A DNA stretch of 41,350 nt from Flavobacterium sp. (lineage in GTDB: Bacteria; Bacteroidota; Bacteroidia; Flavobacteriales; Flavobacteriaceae). Of this stretch, positions 6,993-16,345 are shown in pieces. Position numbers and translations under genes: made by a program. The notes under the pieces are model-generated. The model did not search any database, was not told the origin of the DNA, and was given only the letters and a program-made list of their open reading frames with translations. The stretch covers positions 1 through 41,350 of the forward strand of contig NZ_JAQVCH010000024.1 of NCBI RefSeq assembly GCF_028689845.1, read 5' to 3'. Position 1 is the stretch's first letter. Each line of letters starts with the position of its first letter.

Positions 6993-7040
6993 AGTTAAAA
7001 ATTTTAAAGTAAAAATTATGACTTTGTCAAAAAGACAGAG

Positions 7041-7071
7041 CAAAAGTAGGATTAAAATCAACTGAACACAA
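7041..7071 (-). promoter_or_regulatory. Promoter of leucine dehydrogenase
   Basis: On the minus strand TTG (7071-7069), 20 nt, then TACTTTTG (7048-7041) matches TTG-N17-23-TAnnTTTG. The predicted start is near 7034, about 40 nt before the ATG at 6992, which supports that start codon over the one at 7061. Confidence 0.7.
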
Positions 7072-7193
7072 TATTATTCGATAATTTTAGTAATTTGTTA
7101 TTATTTTGCGCATTTACAGTAGAATCATTCATTATACAATTCTTATTTTTTTAACATTATTTCATCCGTAGAACTGCCCCATTTACAAAAACA

Positions 7194-8954
7194 ATGAAAG
7201 AACTTCAGTATTTAAATAAATATTTTATCAAATATAAATACCGTTTTTTAACTGGTATTTTAATAACCATTGTCGCACAAATTTTTTCACTTTTTACGCC
7301 TAAATTAATCAGCAAATCGCTCAATATTATTGAGCAATATATCAAGAACCCAGTTCAAGATACTTCGGTTATTAAACACGAATTACTTTTCAGCCTTGGT
7401 TTAATTGTTGGTGCAACTGTAATCGCTGGATTTTTGACTTTTTTAATGCGTCAAACGTTAATTGTGATGTCTCGTCATGTCGAATTTGATTTAAAAAATG
7501 AAGTTTTTCAACAGTATGAACGGCTTTCGCAAAGTTTTTACAAGAAAAGTCGAACAGGAGATTTAATGAATCGGATTTCTGAAGATGTGGGAAAAGTCAG
7601 AATGTATGTTGGTCCAGCCGTAATGTATACCATTAATACGTTTATTCGTTTTACAATTGTGATTATTTATATGTATAATGTATCGCCCAAACTTACGTTG
7701 TATACTTTACTTCCATTACCACTTCTCTCCTATTGTATTTTTAAATTAAGTACCGAAATCAATAAAAGAAGTCGAATTTATCAAGAAAACCTATCTAATT
7801 TATCCAGTTTTTCTCAGGAAATTTTCTCTGGAATCCGTGTCATCAAAGCCTATGCCTTAGAAACACAAAACAATACTACATTCTCTAATTTATCAGAAGA
7901 AAGTCGCTCAAAAAACATGAATTTAGCATTTGTCAATGCCATGTTTGGTCCTTTAATGCTGTTATTAATCGGAATGAGTAACTTAATCGTTATTTATTTT
8001 GGTGGAATGATGTATATTAATGGAACGATTCCGAATCTAGGAACTATTGCCGAATTTATACTATATGTCAACATGCTTATTTGGCCAGTGGCATCTATCG
8101 GCTGGGTTTCCTCTTTGGTTCAAGAAGCAGAAGCTTCACAAAAGCGAATCAATGAATTTTTGAAAATTGACCCTGAAATTCAAAATAACAATCCGAACCC
8201 AACGCCTATTCAAGGAGCTATTTCTTTTGATAACGTAAGTTTTACTTATGAGGATACAAATATTCAAGCGTTAAAAAAGGTGAGTTTTAGGGTAAATAAA
8301 GGCGAAACTTTAGCGATTTTAGGAAAAACAGGCTCAGGTAAATCAACGATTTTATCGCTAATTTGTCGGCTATATGATGTTGAAGCAGGCTCCATTACCA
8401 TGGATGGAACAAAGTTGTCCGATTTAAATTTGTATGATTTACGAAATAGCATTGGTATTGTGCCGCAAGATGCTTTTTTGTTTTCGGATAGTATTAAAAA
8501 TAATATCAAATTCGGAAAAGAAGATGCCACAGACGAGGAAGTTATCGATGCCGCCAAAAAAGCAGTCGTTCATAATAATATTATCAACTTTAAAAAACAA
8601 TATGAAACTATTTTAGGCGAACGCGGAATTACGCTTTCTGGCGGTCAAAAACAGCGTGTTTCTATTGCCAGAGCGATTATTAAAAACCCTGAAATTTTAC
8701 TTTTTGACGACTGTTTATCAGCCGTAGATACGGAGACAGAAGAACAAATTTTGAATAATTTATTCGAAATTTGCAAAGACAAAACGACAATTATTGTGAG
8801 CCATCGCGTTTCTTCTGCTAAAAATGCAGACAAAATTATCATTCTAGAAGACGGAGAAATTTTACAACAAGGAACTCATTCTCAATTAGTAAATCAAGAA
8901 GGTTATTATAAAGAGTTATATCTAAAACAACTTTCTGAAAAAGAATTGTCATAA
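7194..8954 (+). CDS. ABC exporter, ATP-binding/permease protein (MsbA-like)
   Basis: A 586-residue half-transporter of the ABCB/MsbA type. Residues about 1-320 form the six-helix ABC_membrane domain. The C-terminal ATPase has Walker A GKTGSGKST (near 375), Q-loop IVPQDAFLF, signature LSGGQKQR (near 482), Walker B ILLFDDCLS (near 504; the catalytic Glu after the Walker B Asp is Asp here) and the switch His in IIVSHR. The substrate may be lipid or drug and cannot be told from sequence. It is divergent from leucine dehydrogenase. The D-loop region SAVDTETE is intact. Confidence 0.92.
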   Translation: MKELQYLNKYFIKYKYRFLTGILITIVAQIFSLFTPKLISKSLNIIEQYIKNPVQDTSVIKHELLFSLGLIVGATVIAGFLTFLMRQTLIVMSRHVEFDLKNEVFQQYERLSQSFYKKSRTGDLMNRISEDVGKVRMYVGPAVMYTINTFIRFTIVIIYMYNVSPKLTLYTLLPLPLLSYCIFKLSTEINKRSRIYQENLSNLSSFSQEIFSGIRVIKAYALETQNNTTFSNLSEESRSKNMNLAFVNAMFGPLMLLLIGMSNLIVIYFGGMMYINGTIPNLGTIAEFILYVNMLIWPVASIGWVSSLVQEAEASQKRINEFLKIDPEIQNNNPNPTPIQGAISFDNVSFTYEDTNIQALKKVSFRVNKGETLAILGKTGSGKSTILSLICRLYDVEAGSITMDGTKLSDLNLYDLRNSIGIVPQDAFLFSDSIKNNIKFGKEDATDEEVIDAAKKAVVHNNIINFKKQYETILGERGITLSGGQKQRVSIARAIIKNPEILLFDDCLSAVDTETEEQILNNLFEICKDKTTIIVSHRVSSAKNADKIIILEDGEILQQGTHSQLVNQEGYYKELYLKQLSEKELS

Positions 8955-9023
8955 TTGTTTGATAATTCAAATATTTTTTAGATTTTTGATTTACACTTAC
9001 AACACTAAATTGACAGAAAGATT

Positions 9024-9401
9024 ATGAGAGAAAATGAAATGTTAGAAAAAGACGAAATTTTTTCTAAAGTTTTAAGAGCTGGTAGAAGAACGTATTTCTT
9101 TGATGTTAGAGCTACCAAAGCAGATGATTATTACATCACGATTACAGAAAGTAAGAAGTTTACCGAAGAAGACGGTTCTTTTCACTTTAAAAAACACAAA
9201 ATTTATTTATATAAAGAAGATTTTGTAGCCTTTAGAGAAATTTTAGACGAAATGACTTCGTATGTCTTAGATCATAAAGGCGAAGAAGTAATTTCTGAAA
9301 GACATCAAAAAGATTTCAAAAAAGAATTTATTCAAGAAGAATCAGATTTAAATGGAAGTCCGAAAGCCAGTTTTACAGACATTAATTTTGATGATATTTA
9401 A
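9024..9401 (+). CDS. DUF3276 PUR-family nucleic-acid-binding protein
   Basis: A 125-residue protein with the bacterial PUR-alpha-like fold annotated DUF3276. The segments SKVLRAGRRTYFFDVRATKADDYYITITESKK and the strand-rich FKKHKIYLYKEDFVAF are typical of it. The C-terminal tail is acidic and disordered. PUR domains bind single-stranded DNA or RNA; the cellular role in Bacteroidota is not settled. The first codons offer two starts (ATG 9024 or, five codons on, ATG 9039). A clear terminator follows at 9408. Confidence 0.88.
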   Translation: MRENEMLEKDEIFSKVLRAGRRTYFFDVRATKADDYYITITESKKFTEEDGSFHFKKHKIYLYKEDFVAFREILDEMTSYVLDHKGEEVISERHQKDFKKEFIQEESDLNGSPKASFTDINFDDI

Positions 9402-9407
9402 AAACAC

Positions 9408-9436
9408 AATCCCTTCCAAACGAAGGGATTTTTTTT
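9408..9436. terminator. Terminator between the PUR-like gene and csaA-like gene
   Basis: AATCCCTT (9408-9415) pairs with AAGGGATT (9423-9430), followed by a run of T. It serves the + strand gene and reaches just to the stop codon of the convergent minus-strand gene at 9435. Confidence 0.8.
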
Positions 9437-9767
9437 ATCCTATTCGCAAGCCATTTTCAACCTTTAAGTCCGTTGACAACAGTACAATATCATTATCAGT
9501 ACCAACAGAGCCTAAAACCAGACATTCGCTCATAAATTTCCCAATTTGTTTGTCAGGAAAATTAACCACTGCAATGACTTGTTTTCCTACTAACTCTTCT
9601 TTTTTATAGCGTTTGGTAATTTGTGCAGATGTTTTTTTTATTCCAAGTTCTTTCCCAAAATCAATTTGCAATTGATATGCAGGTTTTCGAGCTTCAGGAA
9701 AATCATTTACTTCTAAAATGGTTCCCACTCGCATTTCTATTTTTTCAAATTCTTCCCAAGTTAACAT
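9435..9767 (-). CDS. CsaA-like tRNA-binding domain protein
   Basis: A 110-residue stand-alone OB-fold tRNA-binding protein starting MLTWEEFEKIEMRVGTI. VGTILEVNDFPEARKPAY, the core ITKRYKKEELVGKQVIAVVNFP, and the C-terminal VLGSVG are typical of the CsaA/Trbp111 family, which forms dimers that bind tRNA or act as an export chaperone in Bacillus. An upstream in-frame ATG at 9836 would add 23 hydrophobic residues foreign to the family. Conserved PxARKPAY and KQVIAVVNF motifs are present. Confidence 0.88.
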   Translation of the reverse strand: MLTWEEFEKIEMRVGTILEVNDFPEARKPAYQLQIDFGKELGIKKTSAQITKRYKKEELVGKQVIAVVNFPDKQIGKFMSECLVLGSVGTDNDIVLLSTDLKVENGLRIG

Positions 9768-9858
9768 GACTATTTTTATGATAAAATTAAAGCTTAAAAA
9801 TAAGAATACTTCCTCAAAAATCACTAACTTTAACACTAACTTTTATTCGTTTCTTTTC

Positions 9859-10416
9859 ATGGCACAAACTGCATCCAAAATGATTCCACTCGGGTTTATA
9901 GCTCCTAATTTTTTATTAAAAGACACCAATTCAAGTGACTTTTTTACATTTTCAGATTGTAAAGGTGAAAAAGGAACTTTAGTGATGTTTATTTGCAATC
10001 ATTGTCCGTATGTAATTCATGTTATAGACGAAGTGGTCAAAATCGCGAATGATTATCGCGTTCAAGGAATTGGAATTGTAGCCATTTCTAGTAATGATGT
10101 GGTGAAGTATCCGCAAGATAGTCCAGAAAACATGTCGGAATTTGCTTTTGAAAACCGTTTTGAATTTCCGTATTTATATGATGAAACCCAAGAAGTTGCC
10201 AAAGCGTTTGATGCCGCTTGTACGCCTGATTTTTTTCTTTTCAATCTCCAAAATAAATTGATTTACCGCGGTCAATTGGATGATTCTCGTCCCGGTAACG
10301 GAATTCCATTAAGCGGTAGCGATTTAAGAAATGCAATCGATAGTCTACTCTATAATCGTCATTTAAACGAAGTTCAAAAACCAAGTATAGGGTGTAATAT
10401 TAAATGGAAAATTTAA
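9859..10416 (+). CDS. Thioredoxin-fold (AhpC/TSA-like) protein
   Basis: A 185-residue protein starting MAQTASKMIPLGFIAPNF, which fits the peroxiredoxin-like N terminus. The redox centre is CNHCPY (near residue 45), followed by VIHVIDEVV. A cis-Pro region (AACTPDFFLF) and the C-terminal strand-helix of the AhpC/TSA domain follow. No signal peptide is seen, so it is probably cytosolic. An in-frame start at 9718 would run antisense through the csaA-like gene and is rejected. Its stop abuts the glgA ATG (10417) with no gap, so the two are probably co-translated, although a functional tie to glycogen is not obvious. Confidence 0.85.
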   Translation: MAQTASKMIPLGFIAPNFLLKDTNSSDFFTFSDCKGEKGTLVMFICNHCPYVIHVIDEVVKIANDYRVQGIGIVAISSNDVVKYPQDSPENMSEFAFENRFEFPYLYDETQEVAKAFDAACTPDFFLFNLQNKLIYRGQLDDSRPGNGIPLSGSDLRNAIDSLLYNRHLNEVQKPSIGCNIKWKI

Positions 10417-11838
10417 ATGGAAATAATTCATATTAGTGCCGAATGCTATCCTGTAGCAAAAGTGGGCGGACTCGCCGACGTGGTTGGAGCTCTTCCTAAA
10501 TATTTAAACAAGTTAGGTCATCATGCCAAAGTGGTAGTACCCGGTTATGACACCAAATTTGTTCATGAAAATGAATTTGAAAAAATTCACCAAGGTTTAT
10601 TAAAGTTAGGATGGTTTCAGTTTTCGTATACCATTCATAAAGAAAAAACAAATAAATTAGGGTTTGAGCTCTACTTAATTGCTATTCCTGAATTATTTGA
10701 CAGACCAAATGTTTATTCGTATGAAGATGACAGTGAGCGATTTACCGCATTTCAAGTCGCCTTTTTAAATTGGTTAACCGAGACCAATCAACAGCCAGCT
10801 ATAATTCATTGCCACGATCATCACACGGGTTTAATTCCGTTTATGATGGCTCACGCACCGCTATATGCTCATTTTAAAATGATTCCCACTGTTTTAACCA
10901 TTCACAACGGACAATATCAAGGTTGGATGAGTTTTGACAAATTGGCCTATTTGCCACAGGTTTCTAATTCCCGTTTAGGTTTTTTAGAATGGAACGGAAT
11001 GATTAATCCCTTAGCTTCTGCGATTAAATGTGCGTGGAAAGTAACTACTGTCTCGCCAAGTTATTTAGAAGAATTGAGTGAAAAAGCCAATGGATTAGAA
11101 AATTTATTGCGTTTTGAACGTCCGAAATGTGTGGGTATTTTAAATGGAATTGATACGGAAGTTTGGAATCCAGAAACCGATGAGATGCTTAAATTCCATT
11201 ATTCGGTAAAAAATGTAAAAGCGGGAAAAGAGAAAAACAAAAAATGGATTTGCGAACAGTTTAATCTTGACGTTTCTAAGCCTCTTTTCACCTTTATTGG
11301 ACGGTTTGTTAGCGAAAAAGGAGCCGATTTATTACCAGAAATTTGTAGTATTGCTTTAAATCGAAATCCAAATGAAATCAATATTTTAATCTTGGGTTCA
11401 GGCGATCCCGCTGTAGAACATCATTTAAAACAATTAATTCCATTTTATACTGGAAATTATAATGCGTACATTGGTTATAATGAAGCTCTCGCCCATCAAA
11501 TTTATGCCGCTGCCGATTATTTACTGATGCCTTCTCGCGTTGAACCGTGCGGATTAAATCAACTCTATGCGTTGCGATACGGCACTATTCCAATTGTTCG
11601 TCGAACGGGCGGATTAAAAGATACGGTTTTGGACATTGGCGATGGCGGATTTGGAATTTGCCATGACCACGTGAGTGTTTATGATGTCAATCATTCAATT
11701 ACCCGTGGAATTGATTTATTTAATGACAAACCTACCTTTCAAGCTGTACAAAAAACAGGTATGCAAATTGACCATTCTTGGGAAAAAGTGGCCAAAGAAT
11801 ACCTTAGCCTATATGAAAGTTTAAAAAATTACAACTAA
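10417..11838 (+). CDS. glgA: Glycogen synthase (ADP-glucose type)
   Basis: A 473-residue GT5 enzyme transferring glucose from ADP-glucose to alpha-1,4-glucan. The N-terminal KVGGL motif (residues 15-19) binds ADP-glucose. GT5 features follow: IHCHDHHTGLIPFMM, LTIHNGQYQGWM, LNGIDTEVWNP, and the C-terminal GRFVSEKGADLLPE, PSRVEPCGLNQLYALRYGT and VRRTGGLKDTV. The length is normal. The stop overlaps the start of glgC (TAATG), as expected of a tightly coupled operon. Confidence 0.95.
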   Translation: MEIIHISAECYPVAKVGGLADVVGALPKYLNKLGHHAKVVVPGYDTKFVHENEFEKIHQGLLKLGWFQFSYTIHKEKTNKLGFELYLIAIPELFDRPNVYSYEDDSERFTAFQVAFLNWLTETNQQPAIIHCHDHHTGLIPFMMAHAPLYAHFKMIPTVLTIHNGQYQGWMSFDKLAYLPQVSNSRLGFLEWNGMINPLASAIKCAWKVTTVSPSYLEELSEKANGLENLLRFERPKCVGILNGIDTEVWNPETDEMLKFHYSVKNVKAGKEKNKKWICEQFNLDVSKPLFTFIGRFVSEKGADLLPEICSIALNRNPNEINILILGSGDPAVEHHLKQLIPFYTGNYNAYIGYNEALAHQIYAAADYLLMPSRVEPCGLNQLYALRYGTIPIVRRTGGLKDTVLDIGDGGFGICHDHVSVYDVNHSITRGIDLFNDKPTFQAVQKTGMQIDHSWEKVAKEYLSLYESLKNYN

Positions 11839-13112
11839 TGAAAAAAAGCACTTTAGCCATCATTTTAGGTGGCGGACAAGGTTCACGTTTATATCCGTTA
11901 ACGGAAAGTCGTTCAAAACCAGCAGTTCCAATTGCTGGAAAATACCGATTAGTGGATATTCCAATATCAAATTGTATCAATTCTGATATTTCACGCATGT
12001 TTGTTTTAACGCAATTCAACTCGGCTTCGTTAAATCAACACATCAAAAATACCTATCATTTTAGTTATTTCAGTTCGGCTTTTGTCGATATTTTAGCCGC
12101 AGAACAAACGCCAGACAATCCAACTTGGTTTCAAGGAACAGCCGATGCCGTGCGACAATGTATGCAACATTTCTTAAACCATGATTTTGATTATGCCTTA
12201 ATCCTTTCGGGCGACCAATTGTATCAGATGGATTTTAATTTAATGATTGAAGCTCATCAAAAAAGTGGAGCAACCATTACCATTGCAACACTGCCCGTTT
12301 CTGCAAAAGAAGCTCCAGAATTCGGGATTTTAAAAACCGATTCAGAGAGTTTTATTTCTTCTTTTATCGAAAAACCTGCAGCAGAATTATTACCTGATTG
12401 GACTTCAGATGTAAGTGAGGAAATGAAACGGGAAGGCAAACATTACTTAGCTTCGATGGGAATTTATATTTTTAATCGGGAGTTACTCATCGAATTAATG
12501 AAAAACCCAAATACGAAAGATTTTGGTAAAGAAATTATTCCGCAAGCCATTGGTAAAGAGAAGATTTTAAGTTATCAATATGAAGGATATTGGACAGATA
12601 TCGGAAACATTGACTCCTTTTTTGAAGCTAATTTAGGATTAACCGATGCAATTCCGAAGTTTAATTTATTTGATAATTCCAGTAAAATCTATACGCGTGC
12701 TCGCGTGTTACCTCCGAGTAAAATATTAGGCAAAACCTATATTGAACGCTCGATTGTGGCAGAAGGTTGCATTTTAAATTCGGCTACAGTAGTTCATTCC
12801 GTTATTGGAATTCGTTCGCGTGTTGGAGAAGATTCAACCGTGCAAAATTCGTATGTCATGGGTAGCGATTATTATCAAAATTTAGATGAAATAAGCTCCA
12901 ATAATCACCGAGAAATCATCAATATAGGAATTGGAAAACGTTGTTTTATCAATAATACAATTGTAGATAAAAACTGCCGAATTGGTGATGACGTTTATCT
13001 AAATGGCGGACATCATCTAAAGGACGAAAACACTCCTTTATATTCCATTAAAGAAGGAATTATTGTGGTAAAAAAAGGGGCAATTCTTCCCAATGGTTTC
13101 CGAATAGAATAA
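11838..13112 (+). CDS. glgC: Glucose-1-phosphate adenylyltransferase
   Basis: A 424-residue ADP-glucose pyrophosphorylase making the donor used by GlgA. The N-terminal nucleotidyltransferase domain has AIILGGGQGSRLYPLT followed by RSKPAVPIAGKYRLVDIPIS (the usual GlgC signature) and SGDQLYQMD. The C-terminal left-handed beta-helix begins near residue 290 (SIVAEGCILNSATV, SVIGIRSRVGEDSTV). The start codon overlaps the last base of glgA. No branching-enzyme or phosphorylase gene is present in the window. Confidence 0.95.
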   Translation: MKKSTLAIILGGGQGSRLYPLTESRSKPAVPIAGKYRLVDIPISNCINSDISRMFVLTQFNSASLNQHIKNTYHFSYFSSAFVDILAAEQTPDNPTWFQGTADAVRQCMQHFLNHDFDYALILSGDQLYQMDFNLMIEAHQKSGATITIATLPVSAKEAPEFGILKTDSESFISSFIEKPAAELLPDWTSDVSEEMKREGKHYLASMGIYIFNRELLIELMKNPNTKDFGKEIIPQAIGKEKILSYQYEGYWTDIGNIDSFFEANLGLTDAIPKFNLFDNSSKIYTRARVLPPSKILGKTYIERSIVAEGCILNSATVVHSVIGIRSRVGEDSTVQNSYVMGSDYYQNLDEISSNNHREIINIGIGKRCFINNTIVDKNCRIGDDVYLNGGHHLKDENTPLYSIKEGIIVVKKGAILPNGFRIE

Positions 13113-13129
13113 TATTATAAAATGAATCT

Positions 13130-13176
13130 AAAAAACAACCAATAAGCGGCATAGTAAAGCTTAGTGGTTGTTTTTT
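13130..13176. terminator. Bidirectional terminator after glgC
   Basis: AAAAAACAACCA (13130-13141) pairs over 12 bases with TGGTTGTTTTTT (13165-13176). The right arm covers the stop codon and last codons of the convergent gene at 13161. It serves both strands. Confidence 0.8.
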
Positions 13177-13715
13177 TTGTTCAAAATAACTTCAACAGGA
13201 CGATTTGTTCGTGGTCCAAATTGTTGAGCTTGCCGTTCATTTTCTGAAGAGCACAACACAAACATATTAAACGGATATAGTTGAATGATTTGGGTTTCAA
13301 AATGTCCTCCGTTTTCTTCTTGATCGATGTCTTCAATCTTAACTTGAAATTGATCAGCAGGAAATGTAGTCACAATTGACAACAAATAATAATCTTTCGC
13401 AAACGGAAAAAACCATTTTCCGTCGGTTGCATTTTGTGCTACCTTTTTATTGTTGCTATCAATTTTATAATTAGGTGTAAAAAGCAAGGGTTTATTATTG
13501 TTTACCCAACTCCAACGATTGTTTTTATTAATCACTTCTGCCCCACTGCTGTCCACGATGGTTATTCTGAGATTTTGGATATTATCTGCTTTTCCATTTT
13601 CATGGACATTGAGGACTAAATAAGAAGTAAAATCGTAACCGCAATGAGGAACGCCAATCACTTGTGCAGTTGTAGAAAATCCTGTTAGAAATAAAAAAAT
13701 TAAAAGTGCTCTCAT
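13161..13715 (-). CDS. Secreted hypothetical protein
   Basis: A 184-residue protein with a clear signal peptide (MRALLIFLFLTGFSTTAQ, cleavage after TTA). The mature part is beta-rich with a CGYDF segment near the new N terminus and a second Cys near FVLCSSE. It lacks a lipobox and has no C-terminal sorting domain, so it is probably periplasmic. The family is not recognised. It is convergent with glgC, shares its terminator, and is not obviously linked to neighbours. Confidence 0.7.
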   Translation of the reverse strand: MRALLIFLFLTGFSTTAQVIGVPHCGYDFTSYLVLNVHENGKADNIQNLRITIVDSSGAEVINKNNRWSWVNNNKPLLFTPNYKIDSNNKKVAQNATDGKWFFPFAKDYYLLSIVTTFPADQFQVKIEDIDQEENGGHFETQIIQLYPFNMFVLCSSENERQAQQFGPRTNRPVEVILNKKNNH

Positions 13716-13822
13716 GGTATCGAACTGATTTTGTAAAGATACAAAAGCAACTACTAAACCAAAAACAATTAGTATTTGGTTAATACTCTTTTTACTATTG
13801 ATTTATGAATCATCTTAGAAAC

Positions 13823-15277
13823 TTACTCTTCGTTTTTGTAGTGTTTTCCTCTTGGTTGATCACTTTCATAAAGTACGAGTTCAGAATGTAGATATGCTGC
13901 TGCATTGGCCGAATCTTTAACTTTTACAGCACTACGAGCGAGCATTTCTGTTTCAAATTCGGTTAGAACAGTTTTTCGGATGCCTACCGCTTTCCATTTT
14001 GATGCAACTTGGCACCCTTTCGCAATGCCACGAGCCAAGGCAAGTGCGTCTAACAAGGCTTGATTTGCACCTTGTCCTTTAAAAGGACTCATCGGATGAG
14101 CAGCATCACCAAGTAAGGTGATTTGCTTCTCTTTTTCAAGTAATTCAGGTTGTAATACTGTTCGATCATAAACCGGATAGCCCGAAATTTGCGAAACCAA
14201 AGTTGCTTTTAGAATTTCAGGAATCGGATCGTGCCATGGTGTTCGCCGAATTGCTTCTGCCTTCAAAGCAGCATTCCCTTTTGAACTTATGGCTTTTGCT
14301 TCTTGCTCAGACATCGGAAAACTGAGTTGCCACATCACCGAATCTTTAGTAAATGGCATCATATAAATTCGTTCATTTCCGTTTCCTGTTTGAAATACAG
14401 TAGCCGAATCTAATAATGAACTTTTACTGTTTTTTAGTGCAGACAAAGAACAAATTCCCAATATTACAAGGCAATCTAAATACCGCAAAGGAGAAATTGC
14501 CTCGCCAAGTAGAACATTTCGCAACGCACTCCGAATACCATCAGCACCTACAACTAGATCAGCTTTAGCTATTTTACTTTTTCCGTCGACTTGAAATTTT
14601 AATTCAACCGTTTCATCTTTAAGCACTTTGTAATTCACAAACTGATGCCCCCACTGAACAGACTCATGTCCACCAAGTTGTTGAAGCAAAGCTAATCGCA
14701 AGGATTGCCGTGCGATATGAATATTTGTTCGCTTGGGTGATTTTTTTGAGTCGGATGGCATCCATTTTCGCATTCCCCATTCTCCAACAACTTTTCCTTC
14801 TGGCGTATGAACCAAATGTCTAGTTGAAACTATGCCGTTCTCTAAAGAAAATATTCCGAATCCTTCCATCGCTTTACTGGCTTGTTGCAACGTTAGTCCA
14901 TAACCTTGTGATCGTTCTTCGAAGTTGGCGTCTCGTTCAAAAAGTGTAAATGGAATTCTGCGATGCAAACAAGCAACTGCCAAAGCAACTCCACCGATTC
15001 CTGCACCAATAATGGCAACATGCGGATAGTCATCTGAATTGCTTATTGGCGGATTAGCATCTTGAAACAAACCTGAACCAGCACAATGTAAACAAGAACT
15101 TACATGTGCTTTCGGACGAATTGGAGCTACACCTTTAGTTTTGGAATTTTCAAATTGCTCAACTTCTCTTTGATAATTTAAACGTACTTTCTTGCGAAGC
15201 TTTTGGCTTTTTTTGCCGCTTCCTTTACAATTTGGACAAACTGCCCAGTTAATCGCTTCATTTTGCACGTTTTTCAC
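13823..15277 (-). CDS. FAD-dependent monooxygenase with N-terminal DnaJ-type zinc ribbon
   Basis: A 484-residue protein in two parts. Residues 14-21 (CPNCKGSG) and 62-69 (CLHCAGSG) are a pair of CxxCxGxG motifs like those of the DnaJ cysteine-rich domain, separated by a basic helical spacer. Residues about 85-460 are a group A flavoprotein monooxygenase: dinucleotide fold VAIIGAGIGGVALA (near 87-100), FERD, VGADGIRSALR (DG motif) and LLGDAAHPMSPFKGQGANQALLDA (GD motif). Such enzymes hydroxylate aromatic or isoprenoid substrates with NAD(P)H and O2; the substrate here is unknown. The zinc-ribbon fusion is unusual and could mediate protein contact. It is a single-gene unit. Confidence 0.87.
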   Translation of the reverse strand: MKNVQNEAINWAVCPNCKGSGKKSQKLRKKVRLNYQREVEQFENSKTKGVAPIRPKAHVSSCLHCAGSGLFQDANPPISNSDDYPHVAIIGAGIGGVALAVACLHRRIPFTLFERDANFEERSQGYGLTLQQASKAMEGFGIFSLENGIVSTRHLVHTPEGKVVGEWGMRKWMPSDSKKSPKRTNIHIARQSLRLALLQQLGGHESVQWGHQFVNYKVLKDETVELKFQVDGKSKIAKADLVVGADGIRSALRNVLLGEAISPLRYLDCLVILGICSLSALKNSKSSLLDSATVFQTGNGNERIYMMPFTKDSVMWQLSFPMSEQEAKAISSKGNAALKAEAIRRTPWHDPIPEILKATLVSQISGYPVYDRTVLQPELLEKEKQITLLGDAAHPMSPFKGQGANQALLDALALARGIAKGCQVASKWKAVGIRKTVLTEFETEMLARSAVKVKDSANAAAYLHSELVLYESDQPRGKHYKNEE

Positions 15278-15355
15278 TTATTTTAATATTGACTTACTGT
15301 ACTATAATTGGCAATTTGCTGGTAAATATAAGGTTTATTATTATTTTGATGGTAC

Positions 15356-15386
15356 AAAAAAAGCATTCGATTTCGAATGCTTTTTT
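15356..15386 (-). terminator. Terminator of the lipoprotein gene
   Basis: AAAAAAAGCATTCG (15356-15369) pairs with CGAATGCTTTTTT (15374-15386) across ATTT. On the minus strand it follows the lipoprotein stop at 15478 and precedes the FAD monooxygenase. A near copy stands at 16346-16371. Confidence 0.75.
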
Positions 15387-15477
15387 GTTAAAATATAAGG
15401 TGTAGTACCTATCATCTTATGAATGAGTAAAAGCATTGAAGCTAACACTACACAAATTACAAACTACTTACTACTTA

Positions 15478-16197
15478 TTATGGTAAATAATCATAAAGCA
15501 CGGAATATTGGTCGACAAATCCGTCTTCTTGTACAGTAACTTGTGATGAAATTGGATATTTATCTGCATTATACACATAACTTACATCAATTCGTGCCAC
15601 TTCGATGTTCGTTTCATCTCGAATTATAACGCTAATTGGGTTATTGACTGGCAAAAGCAATTTGGCTAAAATAATCTCTGGACTTGCCGCTATCATACTA
15701 AAATTTAACTGTGTATTATTCAAAACATCAATAATTCCTGCTGCATCTAAAGTATAATAGAAAGCGAAAGGATTTGTGTCATATGTAAGTGTAGCCTTGT
15801 AGGTGTATCGTTCGCCGGTGTAATAGTCATCTTCATACAATTCTAAAAGCGTTGGATTTCCCTTTGAATCATATCCTAAAATATCACCAATTTCATAAGC
15901 CTGGTGAATTGTTCCCATTATTTCACTTGTGAACAGTGCATCTCCACCTCCCGAAATTTTATTTAAACTTCCATCTGTATTGTATGTAAATGCATTAATT
16001 TGTTGACCATCCGATGCTGATAAAACTTTTTTATCACCGTTATAAGTAACCGTAGAAACATTTGAATCGCCATTTCCAGCGGTGGTGATTTTGGTAATAT
16101 ATTTTTTAGCAACATTACCATTTGCATCATCAAATCCATCATCACTACTGCAGGATACCATCACTCCAAGAACTACTAAGAAGAAGAAATTTTTCAT
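15478..16197 (-). CDS. Bacteroidota lipoprotein of unknown function
   Basis: A 239-residue lipoprotein starting MKNFFFLVVLGVMVSCSSDDG, with the lipobox VSC and an SDDG stretch after the Cys that matches the flavobacterial surface-lipoprotein export signal (acidic residues near +2 to +4). The mature part has YxYNxDGxLxKI-type segments (FTYNTDGSLNKISGG, YDSKGNPTL), as in RHS-like or DUF4595-type beta proteins of this phylum. An in-frame ATG at 16353 is not followed by a signal peptide and is rejected. The role is unknown. Confidence 0.8.
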   Translation of the reverse strand: MKNFFFLVVLGVMVSCSSDDGFDDANGNVAKKYITKITTAGNGDSNVSTVTYNGDKKVLSASDGQQINAFTYNTDGSLNKISGGGDALFTSEIMGTIHQAYEIGDILGYDSKGNPTLLELYEDDYYTGERYTYKATLTYDTNPFAFYYTLDAAGIIDVLNNTQLNFSMIAASPEIILAKLLLPVNNPISVIIRDETNIEVARIDVSYVYNADKYPISSQVTVQEDGFVDQYSVLYDYLP

Positions 16198-16345
16198 AAA
16201 TATCGTATAAATTTTGTTAAAATCAAGCAAACTTATCTTATAAAAATAGACTTTGCAAATATTGTTAATAACTTCTAAAACAGTGCCTGACAACAGTGGT
16301 TCACCATTTTTTGTAAGCAGCAAATTATGTATCAAAAAAAATAAA

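Noticed and set aside
9718..9858. Extended start of the thioredoxin-fold protein
   Set aside because: The extension would be antisense to the csaA-like gene, and the family starts at MAQTASKMIPLG.
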